DNA from: Candidatus Neomicrothrix sp. UBA7884
GTDB taxonomy: Bacteria; Actinomycetota; Acidimicrobiia; Acidimicrobiales; MedAcidi-G1
Assembly (NCBI GenBank): GCA_002501135.1
Contig: DLRQ01000090.1
Span: forward strand, 52,084 to 116,083
DNA: 64,000 nucleotides
Direction of reading: 5' to 3'
Of the stretch, positions 8,345 to 17,600 are shown in pieces. The notes under the pieces were generated by a model. The model was not told where the DNA came from, made no database searches, and saw only the letters and a list, made by a program, of their open reading frames with translations. The position numbers and the translations under genes are program-made. Numbering within the stretch: the stretch's first letter is position 1; each line of letters starts with the position of its first letter.

Positions 8345-9370
8345 ATGACCTATCGAGAACTGCCCACCCCTGAAGAGATGTCGCCCTCTTTCCACGAATG
8401 GCTCAAATGGCTTCCCCTGCATGAGGACAAGCCCACCTCGACGGTGCGTGCGTACAGCCAGGGGGTTCGAAGGGTTGTCTCCTATGCGGAGTTGAGGCCC
8501 GGCAACTTCGGGCCAGACAGCCTCAACCAGGCCTCACTGACAGATGTTGTGAGGGATCTCCGAGCCAGCAATGAGGTCTCCAAGGCCACCCTCAACCAGA
8601 CCCTCGCTGCTCTCAAGTCCTACTTCGACTTCTGTCTGGCCGACCGGCTTGTGGATTCCGTCCCCGATGTAAACCGGATTCGGAAAATTGCCAGACTGAA
8701 TGTTCCACAGGCTGACCCCGAGTATTTCCGGCCCGGCGAAATCCGTGACCTCTACGAGACTGCCATCAGGCCTCTTGATGGAGCCAGCAGGGTCAGATGG
8801 CCCGTGAGAGATCTTGCCATGTGCGCGTTTCTTGCGATTCTGGGTCTGAGGGCGGCCGAGTTGACCGCAGCTGACAATGGCTGGGTAACCAGAGAACGCC
8901 TCGACGACAGAGCAGGACGGGCGACATGGATGATGCAGGTTCTCGGAAAGGGTCGCAGGGTTCGTCACCTCCCTCTCTCTGCTGAGCTGATCGATGCCAA
9001 CGTGCGCTGGCAGGCAGAACGGGAGGAACGCTTTGGGCCAGCCCGTTCCGATGAACCCCTCTTTCTCACAAACGACGGCGAGCGCTTCAACTACAGACGT
9101 CTGCGCTACTGGCTCCTCACCATCAACCGGCAGGCTGCTCTTCGCGACCGCTCCCTGCACTCACTTCGTCACACGGCGGGCGTGCAGTTGGCCGCAGAAG
9201 GAGTTCCCATGAACGTGATTCAGAGCCTTCTCGGCCACGCCAGCATCGCCACCACAGGCATCTACACGGCTCTCGCCGGCGGCGAGCTGGTAGGTGTCGT
9301 CTCGAAATCGGGGGCGAACACGCTTCTCGGCAGCGCCCTTGCCTCTGATGACGGTGGCACCGACCGGTGA
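8345..9370 (+). CDS. Tyrosine recombinase (XerC/XerD family integrase)
   Basis: The 341-residue protein has an N-terminal SAM-like core-binding domain (about 12-105) and a C-terminal catalytic domain. All catalytic residues are present: R169 (GLRAAEL), K202 (GKGRRVRHLP), H272 and R275 (HSLRHTAG), H298 (LLGHASIATT) and nucleophile Y307. Size and layout match XerC/XerD rather than large phage integrases, but no phage genes or obvious att repeats flank it. It may serve chromosome dimer resolution or be a domesticated integrase. The dif-like dyad lies immediately upstream. Its stop overlaps the next start (GTGA). Confidence 0.88.
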   Translation: MTYRELPTPEEMSPSFHEWLKWLPLHEDKPTSTVRAYSQGVRRVVSYAELRPGNFGPDSLNQASLTDVVRDLRASNEVSKATLNQTLAALKSYFDFCLADRLVDSVPDVNRIRKIARLNVPQADPEYFRPGEIRDLYETAIRPLDGASRVRWPVRDLAMCAFLAILGLRAAELTAADNGWVTRERLDDRAGRATWMMQVLGKGRRVRHLPLSAELIDANVRWQAEREERFGPARSDEPLFLTNDGERFNYRRLRYWLLTINRQAALRDRSLHSLRHTAGVQLAAEGVPMNVIQSLLGHASIATTGIYTALAGGELVGVVSKSGANTLLGSALASDDGGTDR

Positions 9371-9915
9371 ACAGCTCCACGAGGGCCAGGTTGTTGGTAG
9401 CCACGCCCGACATGGCCGACCCCAACTTCACTAGGACCGTGCTCCTCATGCTAGAACACAATGACGATGGCGCTCTGGGGCTGGTCCTGAACCGCCCGCT
9501 CCAGGTTTCGGCAGCAGATGCAGTACCCCCCTGGGCTGACCTTCTTGAACCTCCGGGCATGCTCCACATGGGAGGCCCGGTGTCAGAGGGAACGATCGTG
9601 GGCATCGGGCTGGCACCAGCGAGTGGACACCCGTGCGTCACGCCCCTGCTTGGCTCCATTGGGCTGCTGGACCTTCACGACGATCCCGGTGACGATCCCG
9701 GTGTGACGTCAGTGCGCCTCTTTTCCGGATATGCGGGGTGGTCAGCGGGGCAGCTCGAGGTGGAGTTGGCAGTCGGATCCTGGTTCGTACTTGAAGCCCA
9801 GCCTGCCGACGTCACCACGGCCGATGCCGAGGGCCTGTGGTCAAGCGTGCTGAGAAGGCAGGGAGGGCTGCTCGCGCAGCTGGCCACCTACCCCGACGAT
9901 CCGTCGCTCAACTGA
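9367..9915 (+). CDS. YqgE/AlgH family protein (DUF179)
   Basis: The 182-residue protein opens with LLVATPDMADPNFTRTVLLM and continues with GALGLVLNRPL and HMGGPV, the hallmark segments of the YqgE/AlgH family. The biochemical role of the family is not settled. There is no signal peptide. A 12-bp tandem duplication inside the gene encodes DDPGDDPG. It overlaps the recombinase by 4 bp, so the pair is probably cotranscribed. Confidence 0.85.
   Translation: MNSSTRARLLVATPDMADPNFTRTVLLMLEHNDDGALGLVLNRPLQVSAADAVPPWADLLEPPGMLHMGGPVSEGTIVGIGLAPASGHPCVTPLLGSIGLLDLHDDPGDDPGVTSVRLFSGYAGWSAGQLEVELAVGSWFVLEAQPADVTTADAEGLWSSVLRRQGGLLAQLATYPDDPSLN
9679..9702 (+). repeat. 12-bp tandem direct repeat inside the YqgE gene
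   Basis: GACGATCCCGGT occurs twice head to tail (9679-9690 and 9691-9702). It adds four residues (DDPG) in a probable loop and keeps the frame. Confidence 0.9.
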
Positions 9916-10394
9916 ACCGAACGGGCACTTTCAGGACCTGATCTCCACAGGGCTTCCAGGCGACAACTTCACAAGACGCGCCCCGTCGTATCATTCGGGC
10001 GAACCGGTAGAGCAACCTCGAGCATTTCACCCAGGTCCCGGAGCACCACGACGACACGGGCCCCGGCAAAAGGGACCAGGGTTGGGAAGATCCCACCACG
10101 GTTCATCAGCATCGGCAGTCCGGAATGTCTCAAGCAGCCCGACCGAGGCGGTTGCGACGGTGAAGGGGACATCGGGAGTCGGGTCGGCCATGTCGACCTC
10201 ATGTTCAGTTGTCGTCGATGGGACAGTCGACGTGGTCGTTGCAGGCGGGGCCGAGGCTGATCATGCCGACACGCTCTGCCCGCGGTTCCTCGTTGGCGCA
10301 ACCCAGCAGGAGTCCGGGTGGGAGCAGCATTGCCGTGATGGGGATCCGAATTAGGTAACCCACCTCCCCCTTCTACCCGCCAGAAGGGCAAAGA
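9916..10394. other. Gene-poor stretch with only short minus-strand frames
   Basis: This is the longest stretch without a convincing gene. Apart from the lipoprotein-like frame at 10205-10363, it holds a 54-codon minus-strand frame (10027-10191, from an ATG 14 bp past the lipoprotein stop) and a partly overlapping longer frame. Neither is recognised. Together they could be remnants of one frameshifted gene. No tRNA, repeat or terminator is visible. Confidence 0.5.
10205..10363 (-). CDS. Possible small lipoprotein (52 aa)
   Basis: The short minus-strand frame starts at GTG 10363, just after an AAGGGGGAG run that could be a ribosome site although it is very close. A hydrophobic stretch ending LLPPGLLLGCANEEP gives a lipobox-like LLGC. 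The mature part would be only about 31 residues, with two further Cys. An internal ATG eleven codons in is an alternative start. No homologue is recognised. The lipobox-like motif, its position after the hydrophobic stretch and the upstream stop argue for a gene; the tiny size argues against. Confidence 0.35.
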   Translation of the reverse strand: MGYLIRIPITAMLLPPGLLLGCANEEPRAERVGMISLGPACNDHVDCPIDDN

Positions 10395-10985
10395 TCAGGT
10401 GGAGACCCCGGATCGCCGCCTGGATCTACCAGTGGGCAGGAGTTGATGGTCTGGCGGAATGAAAGGAGGAACCGCACGCGGCACCGCCCCCCGATCGAGT
10501 AGCCGTACAAGCACGCCCGCCAGTGCCCGGCTGTCGTCGAGGGCCCTGTGGGCACCGTCCAACTCAACGCCGAGCGCCTGAGACAGGTCACTAAGGCGCC
10601 CGGGGAATCCCAGGCCCCGGGCCATCGGCACGGTGTCGACTGCCGAGAGTGAGAGCGGTCCGAGTCCCGCACGGGCCCACTCGGCTGTCACAAAGCCCAC
10701 GTCAAACGAGGCGTTGTGTGCAACGGGAACACAGCCTGCCAGCTCAGCCATGAGGTCACCAGCAACCTCGCTGAAGGTAGGTGCATCGACCAGCAGGTTT
10801 GGACGGATGCCGTGAATGTCGATCCTTCCCAGGTCTGGGGTGCCCGCATCGATGAGGGTGCTCCACTCCCCCACCGTCTCTCCGGCGGGCGTCACCTTCA
10901 CGACAGCTATCTCGATCACACGGGCACGGCGAGAATCGAGTCCGGTCGTCTCGACATCGAAGCAGGAATACACCGTGTCGGACAT
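10395..10985 (-). CDS. DnaQ-like 3'-5' exonuclease (DEDDh family)
   Basis: The start at ATG 10985 gives 196 residues; an in-frame extension upstream is low-complexity and rejected. Exo motif I is FDVETTGLD at about residues 8-16, motif II is VAHNASFDVGF with the second acidic residue, and motif III is HRALDDSRA, where His and Asp complete the DEDDh set. The family removes nucleotides from 3' ends as a proofreading subunit or stand-alone nuclease. At this size and without polymerase or UvrC-like parts, it looks like a stand-alone exonuclease. It is divergent from the MFS gene. Confidence 0.85.
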   Translation of the reverse strand: MSDTVYSCFDVETTGLDSRRARVIEIAVVKVTPAGETVGEWSTLIDAGTPDLGRIDIHGIRPNLLVDAPTFSEVAGDLMAELAGCVPVAHNASFDVGFVTAEWARAGLGPLSLSAVDTVPMARGLGFPGRLSDLSQALGVELDGAHRALDDSRALAGVLVRLLDRGAVPRAVPPFIPPDHQLLPTGRSRRRSGVST

Positions 10986-11023
10986 CAGGGGAGGAACGAG
11001 CCGGTAGGCGGTTGAGATTCCCC

Positions 11024-12379
11024 ATGGCTGACCATGCCGGGACCGTAGTCGCCCGGTGCGGCCGTAACGGCCCTGCTGCCGGTACGGTCCCGCCGGTGAC
11101 AGGCACCGACGGCGCAACAGGCACCCACCCGCACGAGGCTCTGCAGCGCCGGTCTCTACGGGTGCTGATGGCCGGACTGATTCCTGCTGGTGCTGCCATG
11201 ACCGGCGCCTACTCGGCTGCAGCGGTTCTGGGCGAGGACCTGACCGGTAGTGAGTTGCTGGGTGGCCTCGCAGCATCCGGGATGACAACCGGGTCGGCTC
11301 TGGCGATCCTTCCTCTGGCGCGCCTCATGTCCAGTAGGGGTCGACGGCCTGGCCTGTTGGTGGGCTATCTGGTGGCGGCCATCGGAGCGACAATGTGCAT
11401 GTTGGCGGCCGTTACCGGGTGGTACTCGCTGCTCATACCCGGGATGCTCGGGGTGGGCTCAGGTAACGCAGCCAACCTTGCGGCTCGATACGCAGCGGCC
11501 GACCTTGCTCCCGAGGTCGGGCGTGCACGGGCAATCGGAACCCTTGTATGGGCCTCAACAATCGGGGCGGTAGTCGGGCCGTCCATCGGGTTCGGTCCTG
11601 CAAAGTCGCTGGCCACTTCAGTCGGGACATCCGAGCTTGCGGGTCCCTACATGTTCGCGACGGCCCTGTTCCTGACAGCAGCCCTCGTTGTCGGCAGGTG
11701 GCTGAGGCCAGACCCCCTGGTGGTTGCCGGTGGTGCCGGTGGTGTCGGCGGTAGCGACACAAGCGAGGGTCGTCACCTGATTGACGCCGCACGCACTCTC
11801 GCTGTGTCGGCAACCGGGCGTCTGGCCGCGCTCTCAATGGTCGTGGGGCACGTTGTCATGGTGGGTGTCATGACCATGACCCCACTGCACCTTCGTGAAG
11901 GGGCCCATCAACTGGAGATCATCGGCCTGGTGATCTCCCTTCACATCATCGGCATGTACGCCTGCGCACCGATAGTCGGATGGCTGGCCGACCGCCTTGG
12001 CCCGCTTAATGTTCTCGCCGTCGGTGGGATGATCCTGTTCGCAGGATCTGAGATGGCAGCCCATACCCGACCCGAGGACTCCCTGGGGATATTTGTAGGC
12101 CTTTTTCTGATCGGCCTGGGCTGGAGTTTCGGCCTTATCGCTTCGTCGGCCCTCCTGGTGGACGAGTTCGATGGCCCTGAACGGGTAAGGGTGCAGGGTC
12201 TCGCTGATGTCGGCATGACCGCTGCAGGGGCGCTTGCAGGAGTTGGGTCGGGCGTGTTTGTGACATTCAGCGACTATGCGGCGCTCGCCCACGGAAGTGC
12301 CCTGGTCGGCCTGTTCCCGACAGTAGCGGTCCTCACGATGCGCCTGAGGGCCCGCCGCAGAAGTCGCCTCACCACCTGA
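11024..12379 (+). CDS. Major facilitator superfamily transporter
   Basis: The ATG at 11024 is chosen (451 residues); a TTG 12 bp upstream and a GTG near 11096 are alternatives, because the first 40 residues are not membrane-like. About twelve hydrophobic segments follow. LARLMSSRGRRPG between helices 2 and 3 is the MFS loop motif, and a Gly-rich central cytoplasmic loop (VVAGGAGGVGG) separates the halves. It is probably a drug- or metabolite-proton antiporter; the substrate is not evident. The following hydrolase gene starts 56 bp downstream. Confidence 0.82.
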   Translation: MADHAGTVVARCGRNGPAAGTVPPVTGTDGATGTHPHEALQRRSLRVLMAGLIPAGAAMTGAYSAAAVLGEDLTGSELLGGLAASGMTTGSALAILPLARLMSSRGRRPGLLVGYLVAAIGATMCMLAAVTGWYSLLIPGMLGVGSGNAANLAARYAAADLAPEVGRARAIGTLVWASTIGAVVGPSIGFGPAKSLATSVGTSELAGPYMFATALFLTAALVVGRWLRPDPLVVAGGAGGVGGSDTSEGRHLIDAARTLAVSATGRLAALSMVVGHVVMVGVMTMTPLHLREGAHQLEIIGLVISLHIIGMYACAPIVGWLADRLGPLNVLAVGGMILFAGSEMAAHTRPEDSLGIFVGLFLIGLGWSFGLIASSALLVDEFDGPERVRVQGLADVGMTAAGALAGVGSGVFVTFSDYAALAHGSALVGLFPTVAVLTMRLRARRRSRLTT

Positions 12380-12435
12380 GCTTGCGGCTACCCGCGGGAT
12401 GCGTCTCCATACGGGCCCCCGCTAACGTCCGGAAC

Positions 12436-13131
12436 ATGTCATCGACCGGTGGACCGCCAGTAGTCCTCCTTCACGGGTTTGGAACCTCGTACGCCACCAC
12501 ATGGGAGCAGAGCGGTTGGTCTACCCTTTTGTCCGACGCCGGACGACAGGTGATTCCGGTGGATCTTCTGGGTCATGGCGAGGCAGCCAAGCCCACAGAC
12601 CCTGAGGATTACGCAGAGTTGGAGAACCTGGTTTTGGAGCAACTGCCCCCGGAACCGGTGGATGCGATCGGATTCTCGATGGGTGCCCGTGTTCTCCTGG
12701 TCCTGGCTGCCGCCAGTCCAGGCCGATTCAATCGCCTGGTCGTGGCTGGAGTCGGCCGGAACCTGTTCGAGGACGATCAGGTCCGCCGAAAGGCTGTGAT
12801 CGAGGCAGTGAGGACCGGCGAGGCAGCGGATCCGGAGTTGGCGTATTTCGCGCGTCTCCCTGAGTCGCCCGGGGCCGACCGGGCTGCGTTGGCCGCATTC
12901 CTGGCCCGACCCGATCCACCTCCCGTAACCGAGGACAGTCTTGAGGGTGTGAGCGTGCCGGTCCTAGTCGTCCTGGGTGACGAGGACTTTGCAGGACCTC
13001 CCGACCGGCTCGTTGCGGCTCTTCCAGATGCCACCCTCACGACGCTTGCCGGAGTCGACCACTTCGCGACCCCGGGGAACTTCGGTTTCATTGACGCTGC
13101 GCTGGAGTTCATAGATGCACAGCCCTTTTAG
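12436..13131 (+). CDS. Alpha/beta-hydrolase fold protein
   Basis: The start at ATG 12436 yields 231 residues beginning just before the first strand; an upstream TTG would add 18 unlikely residues. VLLHGFGTS supplies the oxyanion HG motif, GFSMGAR at residues 79-85 carries nucleophile Ser81, and late GDEDF and GVDHFATPG segments provide the acid and base. It is a small esterase/lipase-type hydrolase without signal peptide. The substrate is unknown. It is convergent with gltD, with 31 bp between the stops. Confidence 0.82.
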   Translation: MSSTGGPPVVLLHGFGTSYATTWEQSGWSTLLSDAGRQVIPVDLLGHGEAAKPTDPEDYAELENLVLEQLPPEPVDAIGFSMGARVLLVLAAASPGRFNRLVVAGVGRNLFEDDQVRRKAVIEAVRTGEAADPELAYFARLPESPGADRAALAAFLARPDPPPVTEDSLEGVSVPVLVVLGDEDFAGPPDRLVAALPDATLTTLAGVDHFATPGNFGFIDAALEFIDAQPF

Positions 13132-13162
13132 GAAGCCGCCTTCTCCCGGTAGGCCCTGACCA

Positions 13163-14623
13163 TCAGCGAAGGGGCATTGAGTCCGGGACAATTGGGGCCG
13201 GAAGCGAAGTCTCCCCGACAAGGAACTCGTCGACAGCAGCAGCACAGGACCTTCCCTCGGCTATAGCCCAGACAATGAGCGACTGTCCCCGTCCCATGTC
13301 CCCGCAGACGAACACGCCGTCTGCCGAAGTTGTGAACGAGGAGTCACGGGCCACGTTTCCGCGCTGGTCCAGGGCGATGTCCACCCCGTTGGCCAGCTCA
13401 TCTGTCTCTGGTCCCGTGAAGCCCATGGCCAGCAGCACAAGATCTGCACTGAAGATCTCCTCAGAGCCGTCAATCATCTCAAACGAGGGTCGGCCATCGA
13501 TGCTTCCGACAGTTACCCCGTGGGTTCGCAGAGAGGTCACATGTCCGTTCTCGCCAAGAAACTCCTCGGTGTTGATGGCGAACCGCCGCTGACCACCTTC
13601 CTCGTGGGCTGATGAGACCCTGTAGAGAGCCGGCCACGTCGGCCACGGATTTGCCTCGGGTCTTTCATCGGCAGGGCGCGGCATGATCTCGAACTGGTGC
13701 ACGCTCGCTGCGCCCTGTCGGAGCGCCGTTCCAAGGCAGTCCGCCCCGGTGTCGCCTCCGCCGATGATTACAACGTGCCTGCCCTTCGCTGAGACCGGTG
13801 ACCGGTCAAGGTCGCCCTCCTGGATACGGTTTGCCCACGGCAGGAACTCCATGGCCTGCATGATCCCGTCAAGGTTCCGGCCCGGAATGGGAAGGTCTCG
13901 GCTCCTGGTTGCACCACAGGCGAGGACAACTGCGTCGTAGTCCTCCCTGAGTTCCTGCAAGGCCAGATCGCTGCCCACGTTGGTCCTGGTTCGGAACTCC
14001 GTGCCCTCGGCTTCCATCTGGGCAAGGCGCCGGTCAAGGTGGCGCTTCTCCAACTTGAACTCGGGTATTCCGAACCGGAGCAGGCCTCCAATCCGGTCGG
14101 CGCGTTCAAAGACCACCACCTCATGGCCAGCCCGCGTTAACTGCTGCGCCGCTGCAAGTCCAGCTGGGCCTGAACCGACCACCGCAACACGCCGACCACT
14201 GCGCCTCGAGGCCGGAACCGGTCTGATCCACCCCTCCTCCCAGGCCCTGTCCACGATTGAGACCTCAACTTGTTTGATAGTTACCGCTGGTTCGTTGATG
14301 CCGAGCACGCAGGCGGTCTCGCAGGGCGCAGGACACAGGCGTCCTGTGAATTCAGGGAAGTTGTTTGTTGAATGAAGCCGCTCGCTGGCCTCGCTCCACT
14401 GACCCCGGTAGGTGAGGTCATTCCAGTCAGGGATCAGGTTTCCGAGAGGGCAGCCGTGGTTGCAGAAGGGAATGCCGCAGTCCATGCACCTGCTCGCCTG
14501 GCGTCTCAGATCTGCTTCGGGGAAGGGCTCGTAGACCTCACGCCAGTCTCTGAGCCTTACGGGAACCGAGCGGCGTTCAGGTAGTTGGCGATCGTGTTTG
14601 ATGAAGCCCCGGATATCTCCCAC
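13163..14623 (-). CDS. gltD: Glutamate synthase (NADPH) small subunit
   Basis: The 486-residue protein has the N-terminal Cys-rich region (CMDCGIPFCNHGCPLGN and later CPAPCETAC) that carries the 4Fe-4S clusters. An FAD-binding GSGPAGLAAAQQL site follows at about 150-162, then an NAD(P)H site, IIGGGDTGADCLGTALRQGA. It feeds electrons from NADPH to GltB, which converts glutamine and 2-oxoglutarate to two glutamates. The start is GTG at 14623, 9 bp after gltB, so gltB-gltD form an operon. The length is normal. Confidence 0.95.
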   Translation of the reverse strand: MGDIRGFIKHDRQLPERRSVPVRLRDWREVYEPFPEADLRRQASRCMDCGIPFCNHGCPLGNLIPDWNDLTYRGQWSEASERLHSTNNFPEFTGRLCPAPCETACVLGINEPAVTIKQVEVSIVDRAWEEGWIRPVPASRRSGRRVAVVGSGPAGLAAAQQLTRAGHEVVVFERADRIGGLLRFGIPEFKLEKRHLDRRLAQMEAEGTEFRTRTNVGSDLALQELREDYDAVVLACGATRSRDLPIPGRNLDGIMQAMEFLPWANRIQEGDLDRSPVSAKGRHVVIIGGGDTGADCLGTALRQGAASVHQFEIMPRPADERPEANPWPTWPALYRVSSAHEEGGQRRFAINTEEFLGENGHVTSLRTHGVTVGSIDGRPSFEMIDGSEEIFSADLVLLAMGFTGPETDELANGVDIALDQRGNVARDSSFTTSADGVFVCGDMGRGQSLIVWAIAEGRSCAAAVDEFLVGETSLPAPIVPDSMPLR

Positions 14624-14632
14624 AGTTCCCCC

Positions 14633-17600
14633 TCAGCCCCGGGTCGAGGACATGATCGCCTCGACCTCGTCGCCTCCAGCGGCGCGGGCTGCCGCTGCGG
14701 CCTCGAGGACACGCTTGAATTCGACCGGCATGACCCTGAAGAAGGAGTTCCCCGTAGTGCTCCAGTCTCCGAGCAGTTCATCGGCGAGGCCGGAGTTGGT
14801 CTCCAGGTGATGGCGTTCGAGCACGGCCTGCAACCAGGAGCGGTCCTCGTCGTCTGGATCCTCCAGGATCACCATCTCAGGGTTGACCCGTGCCCGCGCC
14901 ATACCCGTCGGGTCATAGACAAAGGCGACTCCACCCGACATGCCAGCAGCGAAGTTGCGTCCAATTCCCCCCAGAACCACGACACGACCACCCGTCATGT
15001 ATTCACATCCGTGGTCACCGACTCCCTCGACAACAGCAAGGGCACCTGAGTTCCGGACGCAGAAGCGCTCGCCGACCCTGCCCCTGATGAAGGCCTCTCC
15101 CGAAGTCGCTCCGTAGAGGATGACGTTTCCGGCAATCACCTGGTCCTCGGCAAGGAATGGCGAGTCGACAGGGGGGCTGATGATGATCCGTCCACCGGAG
15201 AGCCCCTTGCCCACATAGTCGTTCGCGTCGCCGGACAGCCGCAGAGTTATGCCCCTCGGTACAAATGCCCCGAGGCTGTTACCGGCTGACCCCTCGAGGT
15301 TGATTCGGATCGTGTCATCCGGCAGACCACTGCCGCCGTAGCGCCTTGTCAGCTCGTACCCCAGCATCGTGCCGACCGCCCTGTTCACGTTCCGCACAGG
15401 GCAGGTGATGGTGGTCGGTGATCCGCTCTTCAGTGACCCGGCTGCCATCCTGATCAGGTCATTGTCGAGTGCTTCATCGAGTCCGTGGTCCTGCCCGCCG
15501 GTGTTGCACCTGTCGGCGGTTTCGGGGAGGTCGGGCATGTGGAGGATCGGTTTGAGATCCAGGTGCGATGCCTTCCAGTGGTCGATGGCGTCGACCGTGT
15601 CGAGCACCTCAACTTGTCCTATCGCCTCCTGGATACTCCGGAACCCAAGGGACGCCAGGATCTCTCTCACCTCCTCAGCCAGGAATTCAAAGAATGTCAC
15701 CACGAACTCGGGCTTACCGGAGAATTTCTTCCGGAGTTCAGGGTTCTGTGTTGCCACACCAACGGGGCAGGTGTCGAGGTGGCAGACGCGCATCATCACG
15801 CAACCGGAGACAACAAGCGGTGCCGTGGCGAACCCGAACTCATCAGCCCCCAGCAGCGCGGCAACGACCACGTCACGCCCGGTCTTTAGTTGGCCATCCA
15901 CCTGGACGACGATCCTGTCGCGAAGGTCGTTCATCAGGAGGGTCTGTTGTGTTTCGGCCAGGCCCAGCTCCCAGGGAGCTCCGGCATGTTTGATTGAGGT
16001 CAGGGGGGATGCACCCGTTCCACCATCGTGTCCCGAGATCAAGACGACGTCTGCGTGTGCCTTGGAGACGCCGGCAGCAACCGTGCCGACACCCACCTCG
16101 GCTACGAGCTTTACATGCACCCGGCTGGACGGATTGGAGTTCTTGAGGTCATGAACCAGCTGAGCCAGATCTTCGATCGAGTAGATGTCGTGGTGAGGTG
16201 GAGGCGAGATGAGGGCAACACCCGGTGTGGAGTGACGTGTCCGGGCGATCCATGGGTACACCTTGTGGCCCGGAAGCTGCCCGCCCTCCCCCGGCTTTGC
16301 ACCCTGGGCCATCTTGATCTGAAGGTCGTCGCTGTTTACGAGGTATTCGCTTGTCACACCGAAGCGTCCTGAGGCGACCTGCTTTATCGCAGACCTGCGC
16401 AGGTCGCCGTTTCGTTCGGGCAGGTAACGGGAAGGATCCTCGCCCCCCTCGCCGGTATTGGACTTGCCGCCGAGTCGGTTCATTGCAATGGCCAATGTCT
16501 CGTGGGCCTCAGCCGAGATCGATCCATACGACATTGCACCGGTGGCAAAGCGCCTGACTATCTCGCTTACCGGTTCGACCTCGTCAATGTCTACGGCGGG
16601 TCGCAGGTCGTCGCGGAACCGGAACAGACCCCGGAGGGTCGACAGGTTCCGGGCCTGATCGTCGACCATCCGGGTGTACTCCCTGAAGATTTCATAGCGA
16701 CCGGTCCGGGTTGCATGCTGGAGGCGGAAGACCGTCTCAGGGTTGAACAGGTGATGTTCGCCTTCACGGCGCCACTGGTATTCACCTCCCACCTCGAGGG
16801 TCCTGTGCGCCTTCTCCTCGGGACGCTCGGGATACGCCGCAGAATGGCGCTGGGCCACCTCGTCGGCCAGGACATCGAAGCCGACTCCTCCCAGCCTGCT
16901 GACCACTCCCCTGAAGCAGCGGTCGACCACCACTTCACCGAGGCCGATGGCCTCAAAGATCTGTGCACCTGTGTAGGACGCAACCGTGGAGATGCCCATC
17001 TTGGACATCACCTTCAAGATGCCCTTGTCGCACGCCCGGATGAAGTTCTGTCTGGCTGCCTCGGGAGTCAGCGTTGCGGGCATCCCGTGTGCTCCTGTCG
17101 TGAGCATCAGGTCGATGGACTCAAACGCGACATACGGACAGACGCCACCGGCGCCGAAGCCGAGGAGCAGCGCAACATGGTGGACCTCACGGGCGTCGCC
17201 GCTCTCGACCACAAGGCCCACGAGCGTCCGGGACTTCTCGGCTATCAGGTGGTGGTGGACTGCTCCGGTGGCCAGCAGGGAGGGAACCGGGGCCATGTCG
17301 ACATCGGTGCCACGGTCGCTGATAACGATCACGTTGGATCCGCTGCTGATTGCCGCGGATGCCTCGGCTGCCAGACGTTCGAGCGCTCTGGTGAGGCCGG
17401 CACCACCATCTTCTACCGGGTAGCAGGCATCGAGCACGGTCGTCTTGAAGTTCGAGGGCTCGGCCTCCCCGTCGAGTCTGACTATCGAGGCCAACTCGGC
17501 CTCGGTCAGAACCGGATGAGGTAGGCGGATCTGTTGGCAGCTTTCGGCAGTCGGACGAAGCAGGTTTGCCTCGGCACCGATGTTCCCGGCAACGGAGGTG

